From positions 1 through 34,027 of the forward strand of contig JAVBKB010000178.1 of NCBI GenBank assembly GCA_031554275.1: a DNA stretch of 34,027 nt. Direction: 5' to 3'. How positions within the stretch are numbered: the first letter of the stretch is position 1; each line of letters opens with the position of its first letter. The notes beneath the pieces are model-generated. The model had not been told where the DNA came from. It worked only from the letters and a program-made list of their open reading frames with translations, and ran no database searches. Below are positions 8,790 to 15,615 of the stretch, piece after piece. The stretch comes from JAVBKB01 sp031554275 (GTDB lineage Bacteria; Bacillota; Bacilli; JARBTR01). The position numbers were made by a program, and so were the translations under genes.

Positions 8790-9017
8790 TTACTTTTTCA
8801 ATACCAATCTCTTCTTGATTTTTTCAATCAGTTCTTCCTCAGATGCAGCACTGATTGGACGATTATTCACAAAAGCGAATACCTTTGTCCGCCCTGGTCC
8901 ACAATAGGATTGGCACCCAATCTCAATAGTCGCTGTTTCATCAAGTTTTTTTAGTTGCGGGATTAATGTTTTTAGATTTGTCGCGAGACATGAATCGCAG
9001 ATGCGAAATTCTGTCAT
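8790..9017 (-). CDS. DUF1450 (YuzB-like) small cysteine protein
   Basis: 75-aa protein with two cysteine pairs, CDSC (Cys7, Cys10) and CQSYC (Cys35, Cys39), followed by a hydrophobic strand (KVFAFVNN) and a C-terminal helix. The pattern fits the DUF1450/YuzB family, small proteins with a thioredoxin/ferredoxin-like look that may bind a metal or Fe-S cluster or act in thiol redox chemistry; that role is inference. The start ATG is preceded by AAAGGAG. A sigma-A promoter lies 34 bases upstream. Followed by ywfO on the same strand. Confidence 0.75.
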   Translation of the reverse strand: MTEFRICDSCLATNLKTLIPQLKKLDETATIEIGCQSYCGPGRTKVFAFVNNRPISAASEEELIEKIKKRLVLKK

Positions 9018-9050
9018 AATAGGATACTCCTTTATTAATAGCTATACTTG

Positions 9051-9079
9051 ATTATATTGTAACACTATTGAGCAAGCAA
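9051..9079 (-). promoter_or_regulatory. Sigma-A promoter for DUF1450-ywfO
   Basis: On the minus strand, TTGCTT (-35) and a perfect TATAAT (-10) with a 17-bp spacer, just upstream of the DUF1450 gene. Confidence 0.65.
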
Positions 9080-9125
9080 TAAATTAACAGTATTATGTGG
9101 AATCTTATATACTAATTCCTAACGA

Positions 9126-9156
9126 GGTATATTTTTGATAATGAATGACTATTCTA
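9126..9156 (+). promoter_or_regulatory. Possible sigma-F-type promoter of rsfA
   Basis: GGTATA followed 15 bp later by GACTATTCTA. The first box fits a sigma-F/sigma-G -35 (GYATA); the second is only a partial match to GGNNANANT. rsfA is a prespore gene in B. subtilis, which is why this was examined. Weak evidence. Confidence 0.3.
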
Positions 9157-9207
9157 GTTGCTAGAAAATGAATTTTTGATTTTTGAAATTTTAGGAGAGA
9201 GCAGGAT

Positions 9208-9918
9208 ATGAAAATTAGACAAGATGCATGGACTGAAGAAAATGACCTTTTATTAGCAGAGACAGTTCTTCGCCACGTTCGCGAGGGTAGTACGCAGTTA
9301 AATGCGTTTGAAGAAGTTGGCGACAGGCTAGACAGAACATCTGCGGCATGTGGTTTCCGCTGGAACTCGGTTGTACGACAACAATATGAACAAGCACTTT
9401 CGTTAGCAAGAAAACAACGCAAGCAGCGTCAAAGAATGCTAGGAACTGAACAAAGTGGCAAAAAGAAGATTCTCTATCAGCCACCAACACTATCAGATTT
9501 TGAATCCTACTCAGAAATGTTGGAACAACAACTAATCAATGTTGAAGTTGCTGCTGAATTAGCGCCGCCTGTTTACTCACAAAAAACAGTTTCGGCATCA
9601 TTGAATGAGGAATTAAACTTAGATGCCATCATTCTATATTTACAAAATTTCCGAAAAAATGATGCGACGATGTTGGCACTTAAATCTGAGAATGAGCGTC
9701 TACGACTAGAAATCAAAGAGCTTTTTGCAAAAACTGCTGAATTGGAAAAGCAACTGGGTCATGCACAAAAGAATTCTTTCACAATGCAAGAGGATTACGA
9801 AACGTTGATTAATATTATGAATAAGGCGAGAAAGATGGCCATGATTGAAGAAGATGACCGTCAGGCAACCAAGTTCAAAATGGATCGTAACGGCAATCTT
9901 GAGAAAATTGCAGAATAG
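9208..9918 (+). CDS. rsfA: RsfA family prespore-specific transcription factor
   Basis: 236-aa regulator of forespore gene expression in the RsfA family. The N-terminal Myb/SANT-like DNA-binding segment (residues 5-60, RQDAWTEENDLLLAETVLRH, GSTQLNAFEEVG, TSAACGFRWNSVVRQQY) is strongly characteristic. A coiled coil at about 154-190 (LKSENERLRLEIKELFAKTA and onward) should mediate dimerisation. In B. subtilis RsfA modulates sigma-F-dependent transcription. The start ATG follows AGGAGAGAGCAGG. It is transcribed alone, divergently from DUF1450-ywfO, and ends at a 15-bp terminator. Together with cwlJ and gerQ it is good evidence for a spore former. Confidence 0.92.
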   Translation: MKIRQDAWTEENDLLLAETVLRHVREGSTQLNAFEEVGDRLDRTSAACGFRWNSVVRQQYEQALSLARKQRKQRQRMLGTEQSGKKKILYQPPTLSDFESYSEMLEQQLINVEVAAELAPPVYSQKTVSASLNEELNLDAIILYLQNFRKNDATMLALKSENERLRLEIKELFAKTAELEKQLGHAQKNSFTMQEDYETLINIMNKARKMAMIEEDDRQATKFKMDRNGNLEKIAE

Positions 9919-9956
9919 TCACGATTAGAAACTGAGGCAAACCTCCTAACCCAAAA

Positions 9957-9991
9957 CCAGAGCAAAATCAGATTCACTGATTTTGCTCTGG
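9957..9991. terminator. Terminator after rsfA
   Basis: Perfect 15-bp stem CCAGAGCAAAATCAG/CTGATTTTGCTCTGG with a 5-nt loop (ATTCA). The T tract is short, but the stem is strong. It lies beyond rsfA and could also stop pta transcripts arriving from the other side. Confidence 0.8.
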
Positions 9992-9997
9992 TCATTT

Positions 9998-10126
9998 ATC
10001 CTAATTGTCATTAGAGATGCAACTTAAAACTCGATAAAATTTTCAAAGACGAGGAATAATTTACGAAGGATCGCAGGACTATCCTAGGAAATTATGACGA
10101 AGTATTTGGGAATCTTTAGTGAGTTT
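9998..10126 (+). repeat. Dispersed hairpin repeat, copy A (3' arm lost)
   Basis: About 129 bases roughly 90% identical by eye to 32175-32304. The 5' outer arm (GATGCAACTT at 10017) is present, but the matching 3' outer arm seen in copy B is replaced by unrelated AT-rich sequence. The inner hairpin, with apical stem AGGAT/ATCCT and the flanking ATAATTT/AAATTAT stem, is intact. No open reading frame. It sits in the spacer between rsfA and pta. Confidence 0.85.
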
Positions 10127-10162
10127 TAATTAGGTTTAGGTTAAATAAGTTTTCTTGAGATC

Positions 10163-10222
10163 CAGATTGCTTTCGGTGGAGACAACTGGATTCAGATTGC
10201 TTTCAGTGGAGACTACTGGATT
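10163..10222 (+). repeat. Two tandem 30-bp repeats next to pta
   Basis: Two head-to-tail 30-bp units (10163-10192, 10193-10222) differing at two positions, each containing CAGATTGCTTTC and TGGAGAC. Each unit with its left flank can fold into a small hairpin (ATCCAG/CTGGAT for the first). It fills the rest of the 350-base spacer between rsfA and pta. Function unknown. Confidence 0.8.
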
Positions 10223-10269
10223 CACATTATTTGATTACTTATACTCAGGAAAGTAGAAACAACCAATTA

Positions 10270-11277
10270 TTACGCCTTCGTAGCGGTCAACCCTTCCTCC
10301 TGTAGTTGTTTGCATTGTAGCGCTGTAAGAAGAGCCAAACAATAGGCATCATCAGCTGTGCAGCCTCTTGATAGGTCATTTACTGGTTTATTGAGTCCTT
10401 GCAGAATTGGGCCGATTGCTTCCAGACCGCCTAATCTTTGCGCAATTTTGTAACTAATATTACCTGCATCTAGGCTCGGGAAAACGAAAACGTTTGCATT
10501 CCCTTGTAATGGAGAGGTTGGTACTTTCTTTTTTGCAACTGTCGGGATGATCGCTGCATCAAACTGAATTTCTCCATCAACAACAAGATGAGGCGCACGC
10601 TCCTTCACAAGTGCTGTAGCGTCTGCTACCTTCAACGATTCCTCGGCAATTCCAGATCCATGTGAAGAAAAGCTGAGCATTGCGATGCGAGGTTCAATGC
10701 TTAAGGCTACTGCTGTTTGCGCGCTTTCTATTGCGATTTCTGCAAGATCCTCTTTTGTAGGCGCAACATTGATTGCACAGTCAGCAAATAAATAACGAGT
10801 ATCACCTTTAATCATGATAAATATGCCAGAGGTTTTCTGTACACCTGGTTTTGTTTTGATAATCTGTAAAGCTGGACGTACGGTATCAGCAGTCGCATGG
10901 TCGGCACCGCTGACTAGTCCGTCTGCCAAGTTCATTTCAACCATCATCGTGCCAAAGTAATTAACCTGCTTAATCAGCTCCGTCGCTGCTTCAAGTGTTA
11001 GTTTTCCTTTACGCTTTTCAACTAATAGTGGTACCATTTTCTCTGCCAAATCACTTACACTTGGATCGATAATTTCAATCCCTTCGATATCAAATCCGTG
11101 CTCAGCTGCTAGCAAACGGATTGTATCTGGATTCCCTAAGAGAATCGGATTCAAAACACCCTCATTTTTGAGCCTACAAGCCGCTTCCAAAATACGCAAA
11201 TCAGTTCCTTCTGGAAATACAATCTTAAAGCTAGAACCATCTAATGATTTCATCACATCTTGAATAAATTTGTTCAT
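10270..11277 (-). CDS. pta: Phosphate acetyltransferase
   Basis: 335-aa enzyme that interconverts acetyl-CoA and acetyl phosphate (acetyl-CoA + Pi = acetyl-P + CoA), working with acetate kinase in overflow acetate production and acetyl-phosphate supply. It is the short single-domain Pta found in Bacilli. Characteristic stretches are FPEGTDLRILEAACRL near the N-terminus, LADGLVSGADHATADTVRPA near residue 118, TSGIFIM, PLQGNANVFVFPSLDAGNI and GPILQGLNKPVNDLSRG. The start ATG is preceded by GGGGA. A sigma-A-like promoter is at 11313-11342. No convincing CcpA (cre) site was found in the upstream gap, although pta is CcpA-activated in B. subtilis. Divergent from hemQ, as in the ywf region. Confidence 0.95.
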   Translation of the reverse strand: MNKFIQDVMKSLDGSSFKIVFPEGTDLRILEAACRLKNEGVLNPILLGNPDTIRLLAAEHGFDIEGIEIIDPSVSDLAEKMVPLLVEKRKGKLTLEAATELIKQVNYFGTMMVEMNLADGLVSGADHATADTVRPALQIIKTKPGVQKTSGIFIMIKGDTRYLFADCAINVAPTKEDLAEIAIESAQTAVALSIEPRIAMLSFSSHGSGIAEESLKVADATALVKERAPHLVVDGEIQFDAAIIPTVAKKKVPTSPLQGNANVFVFPSLDAGNISYKIAQRLGGLEAIGPILQGLNKPVNDLSRGCTADDAYCLALLTALQCKQLQEEGLTATKA

Positions 11278-11312
11278 ATTAGTCCCCTATTTCTTGTTTT
11301 CTTTGTGATTTC

Positions 11313-11342
11313 ATCATACATAATTCGTCATAGTTTTGTAAA
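11313..11342 (-). promoter_or_regulatory. Candidate sigma-A promoter of pta
   Basis: Minus-strand TTTACA (-35) and TATGAT (-10) with an 18-bp spacer, 36 bases upstream of the pta start. A short palindrome AGTTTTGTAAAACT (11332-11345) overlaps the -35 box and could be an operator shared with the divergent hemQ. Confidence 0.45.
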
Positions 11343-11392
11343 ACTCTTTTTTCTGTTATGGTTATTTTAAATTAATAGTAAGGAGCAACAGA

Positions 11393-12136
11393 ATGAATGA
11401 AATAGTTGATGTTCTAGATGGTTGGTATTGTTTACATGATTTCCGTACAGTTGATTGGACTTCCTGGAAACTTGCTTCAGATGAGGAAAAAAAGCTTGCA
11501 CTAGAGGAATTCCAATCGCTACTAACGCAGTGGAATCTAACACAAGCTGAATCTAATGGAAGCCATATCATTTATACTATTGTTGGCCAAAAGGCAGATC
11601 TTATGCTTATGATTGTCCGCCCAACAATGGAGGAACTAGGTGAGATTGAAACTGCCTTGAACAAGACTCGATTTGCAGAATATTTAATGCCTGCCTATTC
11701 TTATGTGTCAGTTGTAGAGTTAACCAACTACTTGGAAAAAGGAGTTAATCCCTATCAAAACCCAAGAATTCGATCTAGATTATACCCTACCTTACCAAAG
11801 ATGAAGCACGCATGCTTCTACCCAATGGATAAACGACGTAGTGGTAATGATAACTGGTACATGCTGCCGATTGATGAGCGACGTGAATTCATGTCTTCCC
11901 ATGGGCGAATCGGGCGCAAGTATGGCGAAGTAATTCGACAAATCATTACTGGCTCAATGGGATTTGATGATTGGGAATGGGGAGTCACTCTATTCTCTGA
12001 TGATGTTTTGCAATTCAAAAAAATTGTCTATGAAATGCGTTTTGATGAGGTCAGTGCCCGCTTTGGGGAATTTGGTTCTTTTTTTGTTGGCAATTTACTC
12101 CTTGAAGAGCAGATCAATCACTACATGAATGGGTAA
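11393..12136 (+). CDS. hemQ: Coproheme decarboxylase HemQ (ChdC)
   Basis: 247-aa enzyme of the Gram-positive coproporphyrin-dependent haem pathway; it removes the two propionates of coproheme to give haem b using peroxide. Key residues known from Listeria and Staphylococcus enzymes are present at matching spacing: catalytic Tyr143 in YPMDK, proximal haem ligand His170 in SSHGRIGRKYG, the glutamine 13 residues later (Gln183) and Arg129 on the substrate side. ITGSMGFDDWEWGVTLF and IVYEMRFDEVSARFGEFGSF are hallmark stretches. The start ATG follows TAAGGAG. It lies divergently from pta, as ywfI does in B. subtilis. Confidence 0.95.
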   Translation: MNEIVDVLDGWYCLHDFRTVDWTSWKLASDEEKKLALEEFQSLLTQWNLTQAESNGSHIIYTIVGQKADLMLMIVRPTMEELGEIETALNKTRFAEYLMPAYSYVSVVELTNYLEKGVNPYQNPRIRSRLYPTLPKMKHACFYPMDKRRSGNDNWYMLPIDERREFMSSHGRIGRKYGEVIRQIITGSMGFDDWEWGVTLFSDDVLQFKKIVYEMRFDEVSARFGEFGSFFVGNLLLEEQINHYMNG

Positions 12137-12450
12137 AACTATCTAAGTGGTTTCATTTACCGTTGCAGTTGATGCGATAACTAGATGGATCTTTCCATCA
12201 ATAATCAAATAGCTTTCTGCGGACTATTTCCAAGACTGAAACCGATTTCTTTTAAAAATTGAAAATAATTCTCCCGGAAATTTTGTCATTTCGCAATTCC
12301 AAAAACAGCAAGAATCTTTTGCAATGTGAGCTGTGAATTTCATCACGATAATTTTCTTTTTTTAACGAAATCAGGTTTATTATCAATTTGCCGCATACCT
12401 TGACACAAGCGAAAACTTTTCTTCTGTAGTTTTTCACTTTATTTTATGAA
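12137..12450. other. Gene-free AT-rich spacer after hemQ
   Basis: Over 300 bases without a credible gene. A 5-bp hairpin (GATGG/CCATC, about 12183-12198) shortly after hemQ could be a weak terminator. The minus-strand open frame here has a GTG start with no Shine-Dalgarno and no recognisable protein. Nothing else is seen until the cwlJ promoter. Confidence 0.5.
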
Positions 12451-12452
12451 GT

Positions 12453-12481
12453 TCATAAAATGATGAAAGGCTACATATTTT
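12453..12481 (+). promoter_or_regulatory. Sigma-E-type promoter of cwlJ-gerQ
   Basis: TCATAAA (-35) and CATATTTT (-10) separated by 14 bp; this fits the mother-cell sigma-E consensus (KMATATT / CATAYANT) at all but a few positions. It lies 25 bases before the cwlJ start. A palindrome TTTTATGAA-G-TTCATAAAA (about 12443-12460) overlaps the -35 box. cwlJ is sigma-E-dependent in B. subtilis, so the match is expected. Confidence 0.55.
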
Positions 12482-12505
12482 TTATAGAGCAGAGGTGTGG
12501 TGCTT

Positions 12506-12928
12506 ATGGGTGTGGTTAAATACACTTCGAAAGAAGAAAAGCTATTGGCCAGATTACTTCGCGCTGAAGCTGAGGGTGAAGGCGATTTGGGTATGTTAAT
12601 GGTTGGTAACGTTGGTGTGAATCGAATCCTTGCAAACTGCTGGGATTTTAAACGGATTGACACAGTTACACAAATGATTTACCAAAGCCCTGGTGGTTTT
12701 GAAGCTGTTCAGAAAAGTTATTTTTACCGGCCGGCGAGGGATAAAGATATTCGTCTGGCAAGACGTGCTCTAAATGGCGAGCGCTTTAGCCCTGCAACAA
12801 ATTCACTTTGGTATTTCAGACCTGCAGGGAGTTGTCCTGCAAAATGGTATGGTCAATGGAATACTGGCCGTTATAAATTACATTGTTTTTTTGCACCGAC
12901 ACAATCTTCATGTCCTAATGTCTATTAA
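12506..12928 (+). CDS. cwlJ: Spore cortex-lytic hydrolase CwlJ
   Basis: 140-aa cell-wall hydrolase of the SleB/CwlJ type, one of the two enzymes that degrade cortex peptidoglycan (muramic-delta-lactam-containing) at germination; it is made in the mother cell and held in the coat, and is activated by Ca-dipicolinate. The conserved core is visible: LLARLLRAEAEGEG with the putative catalytic Glu, LMVGNVGVNRI, QMIYQSPGGFEAV, SLWYFRPAGSCPAKWYGQW. The frame opens at GTG 12497, but AGAGGTG places the start at ATG 12506, giving the normal length and the expected MGVVKYTS N-terminus. It lacks a signal peptide, as CwlJ does. gerQ follows after 21 bases; in B. cereus-type genomes these form an operon. 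Confidence 0.95.
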   Translation: MGVVKYTSKEEKLLARLLRAEAEGEGDLGMLMVGNVGVNRILANCWDFKRIDTVTQMIYQSPGGFEAVQKSYFYRPARDKDIRLARRALNGERFSPATNSLWYFRPAGSCPAKWYGQWNTGRYKLHCFFAPTQSSCPNVY

Positions 12929-12949
12929 TGTTTGGAGGGGAGCATAATT

Positions 12950-13414
12950 ATGCCTCAAGGAAATTCGCAATACAATGGTACATACGGTTACCAGCAGCCT
13001 TACAATCCCTACATGAATGGCTCACCACAGCCAATGCAAGGGCAACCTGGACCGCAACCCATCCCACCTCAGCTCTCGCAACTACCGCCGCAAACGCAAC
13101 AATTACAGGTTCCGCCAATGCCCAACGGATTGAAAATTGAACAATCATATATTGAGAACATCCTGCGGCTGAACAAGGGAAAACTTGTAACGATTTATAT
13201 GACGTTTGAAAACAATCGTGAATGGAATGCGAAAATCTTCAAGGGGATTATCGAAGCTGCTGGTCGAGATCATGTAATTATCAGCGACCCCACTACAGGT
13301 ATGCGCTACTTATTGCCGATGATTAATTTGGACTATGCAACCTTTGATGAAGAAATTGAATACAGCTACCCATTCAATTCTCAATCACCTTTAAGCACAT
13401 ACATTCCAAGGTAG
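12950..13414 (+). CDS. gerQ: Spore coat protein GerQ
   Basis: 154-aa spore coat protein needed for CwlJ to be present and active in the coat, and a known substrate of the coat transglutaminase Tgl. The N-terminal third is Gln/Pro/Asn rich (QQPYNPYMNGSPQPMQGQ and more) and probably disordered. The conserved C-terminal domain reads IENILRLNKGKLVTIYMTFE, WNAKIFKGIIEAAGRDHVII and TGMRYLLPMINLDYATFDEE. The frame can open at TTG 12932, but that codon lies inside the TTGGAGGGG ribosome binding site, so ATG 12950 is the start. Transcribed with cwlJ and followed by a hairpin terminator. Confidence 0.95.
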   Translation: MPQGNSQYNGTYGYQQPYNPYMNGSPQPMQGQPGPQPIPPQLSQLPPQTQQLQVPPMPNGLKIEQSYIENILRLNKGKLVTIYMTFENNREWNAKIFKGIIEAAGRDHVIISDPTTGMRYLLPMINLDYATFDEEIEYSYPFNSQSPLSTYIPR

Positions 13415-13450
13415 AATTTCTAACAAGTAATAAGCAAATGAATAGCAAAA

Positions 13451-13488
13451 AAGCAGTAGAAAAGTCAATATTGATTTTCCTACTGCTT
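13451..13488. terminator. Terminator between gerQ and ung
   Basis: Imperfect 18-bp stem (AAGCAGTAGAAAAGTCAA pairing with TTGATTTTCCTACTGCTT, a few mismatches) in the gap between converging genes; it is preceded by an A run, giving a T run on the minus strand, so it can serve both gerQ and ung. Confidence 0.75.
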
Positions 13489-13558
13489 TCTGCTGGTTCA
13501 AGATTCAAACTCATGTCATGAGCTTTGGGGCACAATTTCTTTTGCATAAATTCTTAGT

Positions 13559-14236
13559 CTAGTTCTTAATTTCCCAATCGATAGGAGCTTGACCTGAATT
13601 CACTAGGAGTTCATTTGTTTGCGAAAACGGTTTGCTTCCGAAGAATCCCCCAGCAGCGGATAGTGGGCTTGGATGCACAGACTCTATTACAAAATGCCTG
13701 TCCGTATCAATGAGCGCCTTCTTCGATTGAGCGTGTTTACCCCATAAAATATAGACAATTGGGGATTGCTTCTCGTTAAGTGATATAATAATCTTATCTG
13801 TGAACTGCTCCCACCCTTTTTTGTAATGGGAGGCAGCTTCTCCTGCACGAACAGTCAAGGTTGTGTTCAAAAGAAGCACTCCCTGATCAGACCATTCTTT
13901 CAAAAAGCCGTGTGTAGAGGGTACATATCCAAGATCACTTTGCAATTCTTTGAAAATATTTCTTAGCGAAGGTGGTAGCTTGACTCCTTTTTGTACTGAA
14001 AAGCTCAAACCATGCGCCTGATCTGGACCATGATAAGGATCCTGCCCCAGGATCACAACCTTCACATCTGCAAAAGGCGTGAAATGTAAAGCATTATAAA
14101 TTTGATCCATCGGCGGATAGATTGTTTTGCTTTGATATTCGTTGACTAGAAATTCCTTGAGTGCCTGATAATAGGGTTGCGTAAACTCATTAGATAGTTT
14201 ATCATGCCAATCATTATGTAAAATTTGTTTCGACAT
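13559..14236 (-). CDS. ung: Uracil-DNA glycosylase
   Basis: 225-aa family 1 uracil-DNA glycosylase, which removes uracil from DNA to start base-excision repair. The water-activating motif GQDPYHG with Asp66 is at residues 64-70, and the minor-groove/leucine loop HPSPLSAAGGFFGSKPFS lies near residue 188. LLLNTTLTVRAGEAASH is the uracil-pocket strand. The open frame starts at GTG 14245, but AGAGGTG lies 7 nt before ATG 14236, giving the same length as the B. subtilis enzyme. Single gene, divergent from pdxK, as ywdG is near ywdB in B. subtilis. Confidence 0.96.
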   Translation of the reverse strand: MSKQILHNDWHDKLSNEFTQPYYQALKEFLVNEYQSKTIYPPMDQIYNALHFTPFADVKVVILGQDPYHGPDQAHGLSFSVQKGVKLPPSLRNIFKELQSDLGYVPSTHGFLKEWSDQGVLLLNTTLTVRAGEAASHYKKGWEQFTDKIIISLNEKQSPIVYILWGKHAQSKKALIDTDRHFVIESVHPSPLSAAGGFFGSKPFSQTNELLVNSGQAPIDWEIKN

Positions 14237-14259
14237 TTTTTTCACCTCTACTTAAATTT

Positions 14260-14287
14260 TACAACAAAAATAGTTTTAAATGTTGTA
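14260..14287. promoter_or_regulatory. Inverted repeat over the pdxK -35 box
   Basis: TACAACA at 14260-14266 and TGTTGTA at 14281-14287, perfect 7-bp arms 14 bases apart, overlapping the -35 of the pdxK promoter. Position suits an operator; the regulator is unknown. Confidence 0.35.
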
Positions 14288-14311
14288 GTTTTTAGATGGC
14301 TTTGATATATT
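14283..14311 (+). promoter_or_regulatory. Sigma-A promoter of pdxK-yojF-bshB2
   Basis: TTGTAG (-35), 17-bp spacer, TATATT (-10) with an upstream TGA giving an extended -10. It lies about 50 bases before the pdxK start. Confidence 0.65.
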
Positions 14312-14359
14312 TTATTCATCAATCTGCATCCTACAAGAAAAAGCATGGGAGGTCTTCAA

Positions 14360-15190
14360 GTGAGTATGAAAAAAGTTTTGACAATGGCGGGGTCTGATTC
14401 AAGCGGAGGCGCTGGCATCCAGGCAGATTTGAAAACCTTCCAGGAGTTAGGCGTATATGGCATGACTGCCCTCACCGTGATCGTGACAATGGATCCGAAT
14501 TATAATTGGGCGCATGGGATTTACCCGATTGAAGCTGCAACAACTGCTGCTCAATTGGACACGATATGCTCAACCGGTCTTGATGCTATGAAAACTGGGA
14601 TGTTGCCAACTGTCGAAATGATAGAACTGGCTGCTAGAAAGATTGACGAGTACAAGATCCCAAATGTTGTTGTTGATCCAGTAATGGTGTGTAAGGGTAC
14701 TGATGAGGTGCTTTTACCTGAAAATACTGTAGCGATGAAAGAATTTCTCCTTTCTCGTGCTACAGTTGTGACTCCAAATGCTTTTGAGGCTTGGCAACTG
14801 GCTGGTACAGGGCCAATCAAGAGTATTGCGGATATGAAGCTTGCTGCCGAGAAAATCTATGAACTTGGTGCGAAGAATGTCTACATCAAAGGTGGTAGTA
14901 AACTAGAGGGTACTGATGCCGCAACGGACCTTTTCTATGACGGCAAGGAGTTTAAGCTACTTGAAACGGAGAAGTTTGAAACTACCTATACGCATGGAGC
15001 TGGATGTTCAACTGCTGCTGCTATTGCCGCTGGGCTAGCCTTGGGGTTGACGCCATTTGAAGCATGTTTGCAAGCAAAGCAAGTTGTTGGAGCAGGTATC
15101 CGCCATGGATGGAAGTTAAACGAATTCGTCGGTCCCACCATGCATGGAGCAGTTAGAAATTATGGACCAGAGAAAGTGGTTGTGAAGTAA
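14360..15190 (+). CDS. pdxK: Pyridoxine/pyridoxal kinase PdxK (ThiD-like ribokinase family)
   Basis: 276-aa kinase of the ThiD/PdxK branch, phosphorylating pyridoxal, pyridoxine or hydroxymethylpyrimidine. The N-terminal MKKVLTMAGSDSSGGAGIQ substrate-binding motif, DAMKTGMLPT, VVVDPVMVCKGTDEVL and the anion-hole/catalytic THGAGCSTAA are all visible. The GAGC rather than GTGC motif and the overall closeness to B. subtilis YwdB favour the PdxK type (first annotated as thiD). Start choice: GGGAGGT lies 5 nt before GTG 14360, giving (M)SMKKVL as in YwdB; the upstream ATG 14345 overlaps that site. First gene of an apparent operon with yojF and bshB2. Confidence 0.88.
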   Translation: MSMKKVLTMAGSDSSGGAGIQADLKTFQELGVYGMTALTVIVTMDPNYNWAHGIYPIEAATTAAQLDTICSTGLDAMKTGMLPTVEMIELAARKIDEYKIPNVVVDPVMVCKGTDEVLLPENTVAMKEFLLSRATVVTPNAFEAWQLAGTGPIKSIADMKLAAEKIYELGAKNVYIKGGSKLEGTDAATDLFYDGKEFKLLETEKFETTYTHGAGCSTAAAIAAGLALGLTPFEACLQAKQVVGAGIRHGWKLNEFVGPTMHGAVRNYGPEKVVVK

Positions 15191-15248
15191 TATTTGAAGC
15201 AGTAAAGTTTATCACAAGAAAATGGATGTTTTTATTGGAGATGGTTTG

Positions 15249-15596
15249 ATGGAAAAAATCAATGTGAAAATTGTTCAAGATTATATCAACGCACATAATA
15301 AGAAGCCAGTGTACCTGCATCTTGAAACAACAAATGGTGCATATGCAACGCATCATGAGAATAAATTTACTTCTGGTGCCTTTATCCGAAATGCATTGAT
15401 TACCTATTTACATGGGAAAATCACTGGTCCTGGCCCTTATCGGGTCGGACTTGAAATGGAAATCGGTTGGGTTTATGCAGAAGGACTTACACATTTTGAA
15501 TTAGATAAAGAAAATAGATTAATATTACTAGGCATCGATTACGATGGAAAATTGGCAGTAACACTTGAAATAAGTGACAAACCGTTTCCGAAGTAA
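15249..15596 (+). CDS. yojF: YojF family protein (DUF1806)
   Basis: 115-aa conserved protein always associated, where I know it, with the bacillithiol deacetylase gene bshB2 (yojG). Characteristic segments: PVYLHLETTNGAYA, GAFIRNALITYLHGKITGPG, YRVGLEMEIGWVYAEGLTHF. No enzymatic motif is evident. The longer frame opens at 15222, but TTGGAGAT lies about 8 nt before ATG 15249, which also gives the family length. It sits 58 bases after pdxK and 19 bases before bshB2, supporting a role linked to bacillithiol; that link is by association only. Confidence 0.88.
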   Translation: MEKINVKIVQDYINAHNKKPVYLHLETTNGAYATHHENKFTSGAFIRNALITYLHGKITGPGPYRVGLEMEIGWVYAEGLTHFELDKENRLILLGIDYDGKLAVTLEISDKPFPK

Positions 15597-15615
15597 TTCG
15601 TTAGGAGTTTTGACA

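Noticed and set aside
11278..11392. Search for a cre site activating pta
   Set aside because: No sequence in the divergent gap fits the consensus; only a sigma-A-like promoter was kept.
12252..12437. 61-codon minus-strand open frame between hemQ and cwlJ
   Set aside because: GTG start without a Shine-Dalgarno, AT-driven composition (Lys, Ile, Phe rich), no recognisable protein; better read as spacer.
13510..13522. Palindrome CTCATGTCATGAG between gerQ and ung
   Set aside because: Arms of 6 bp around a single base cannot form a stable hairpin, and no promoter is nearby; probably chance.
14345..14347. ATG 14345 as the start of pdxK
   Set aside because: The GGGAGGT ribosome binding site lies just after it and positions GTG 14360, which also gives the expected N-terminus.
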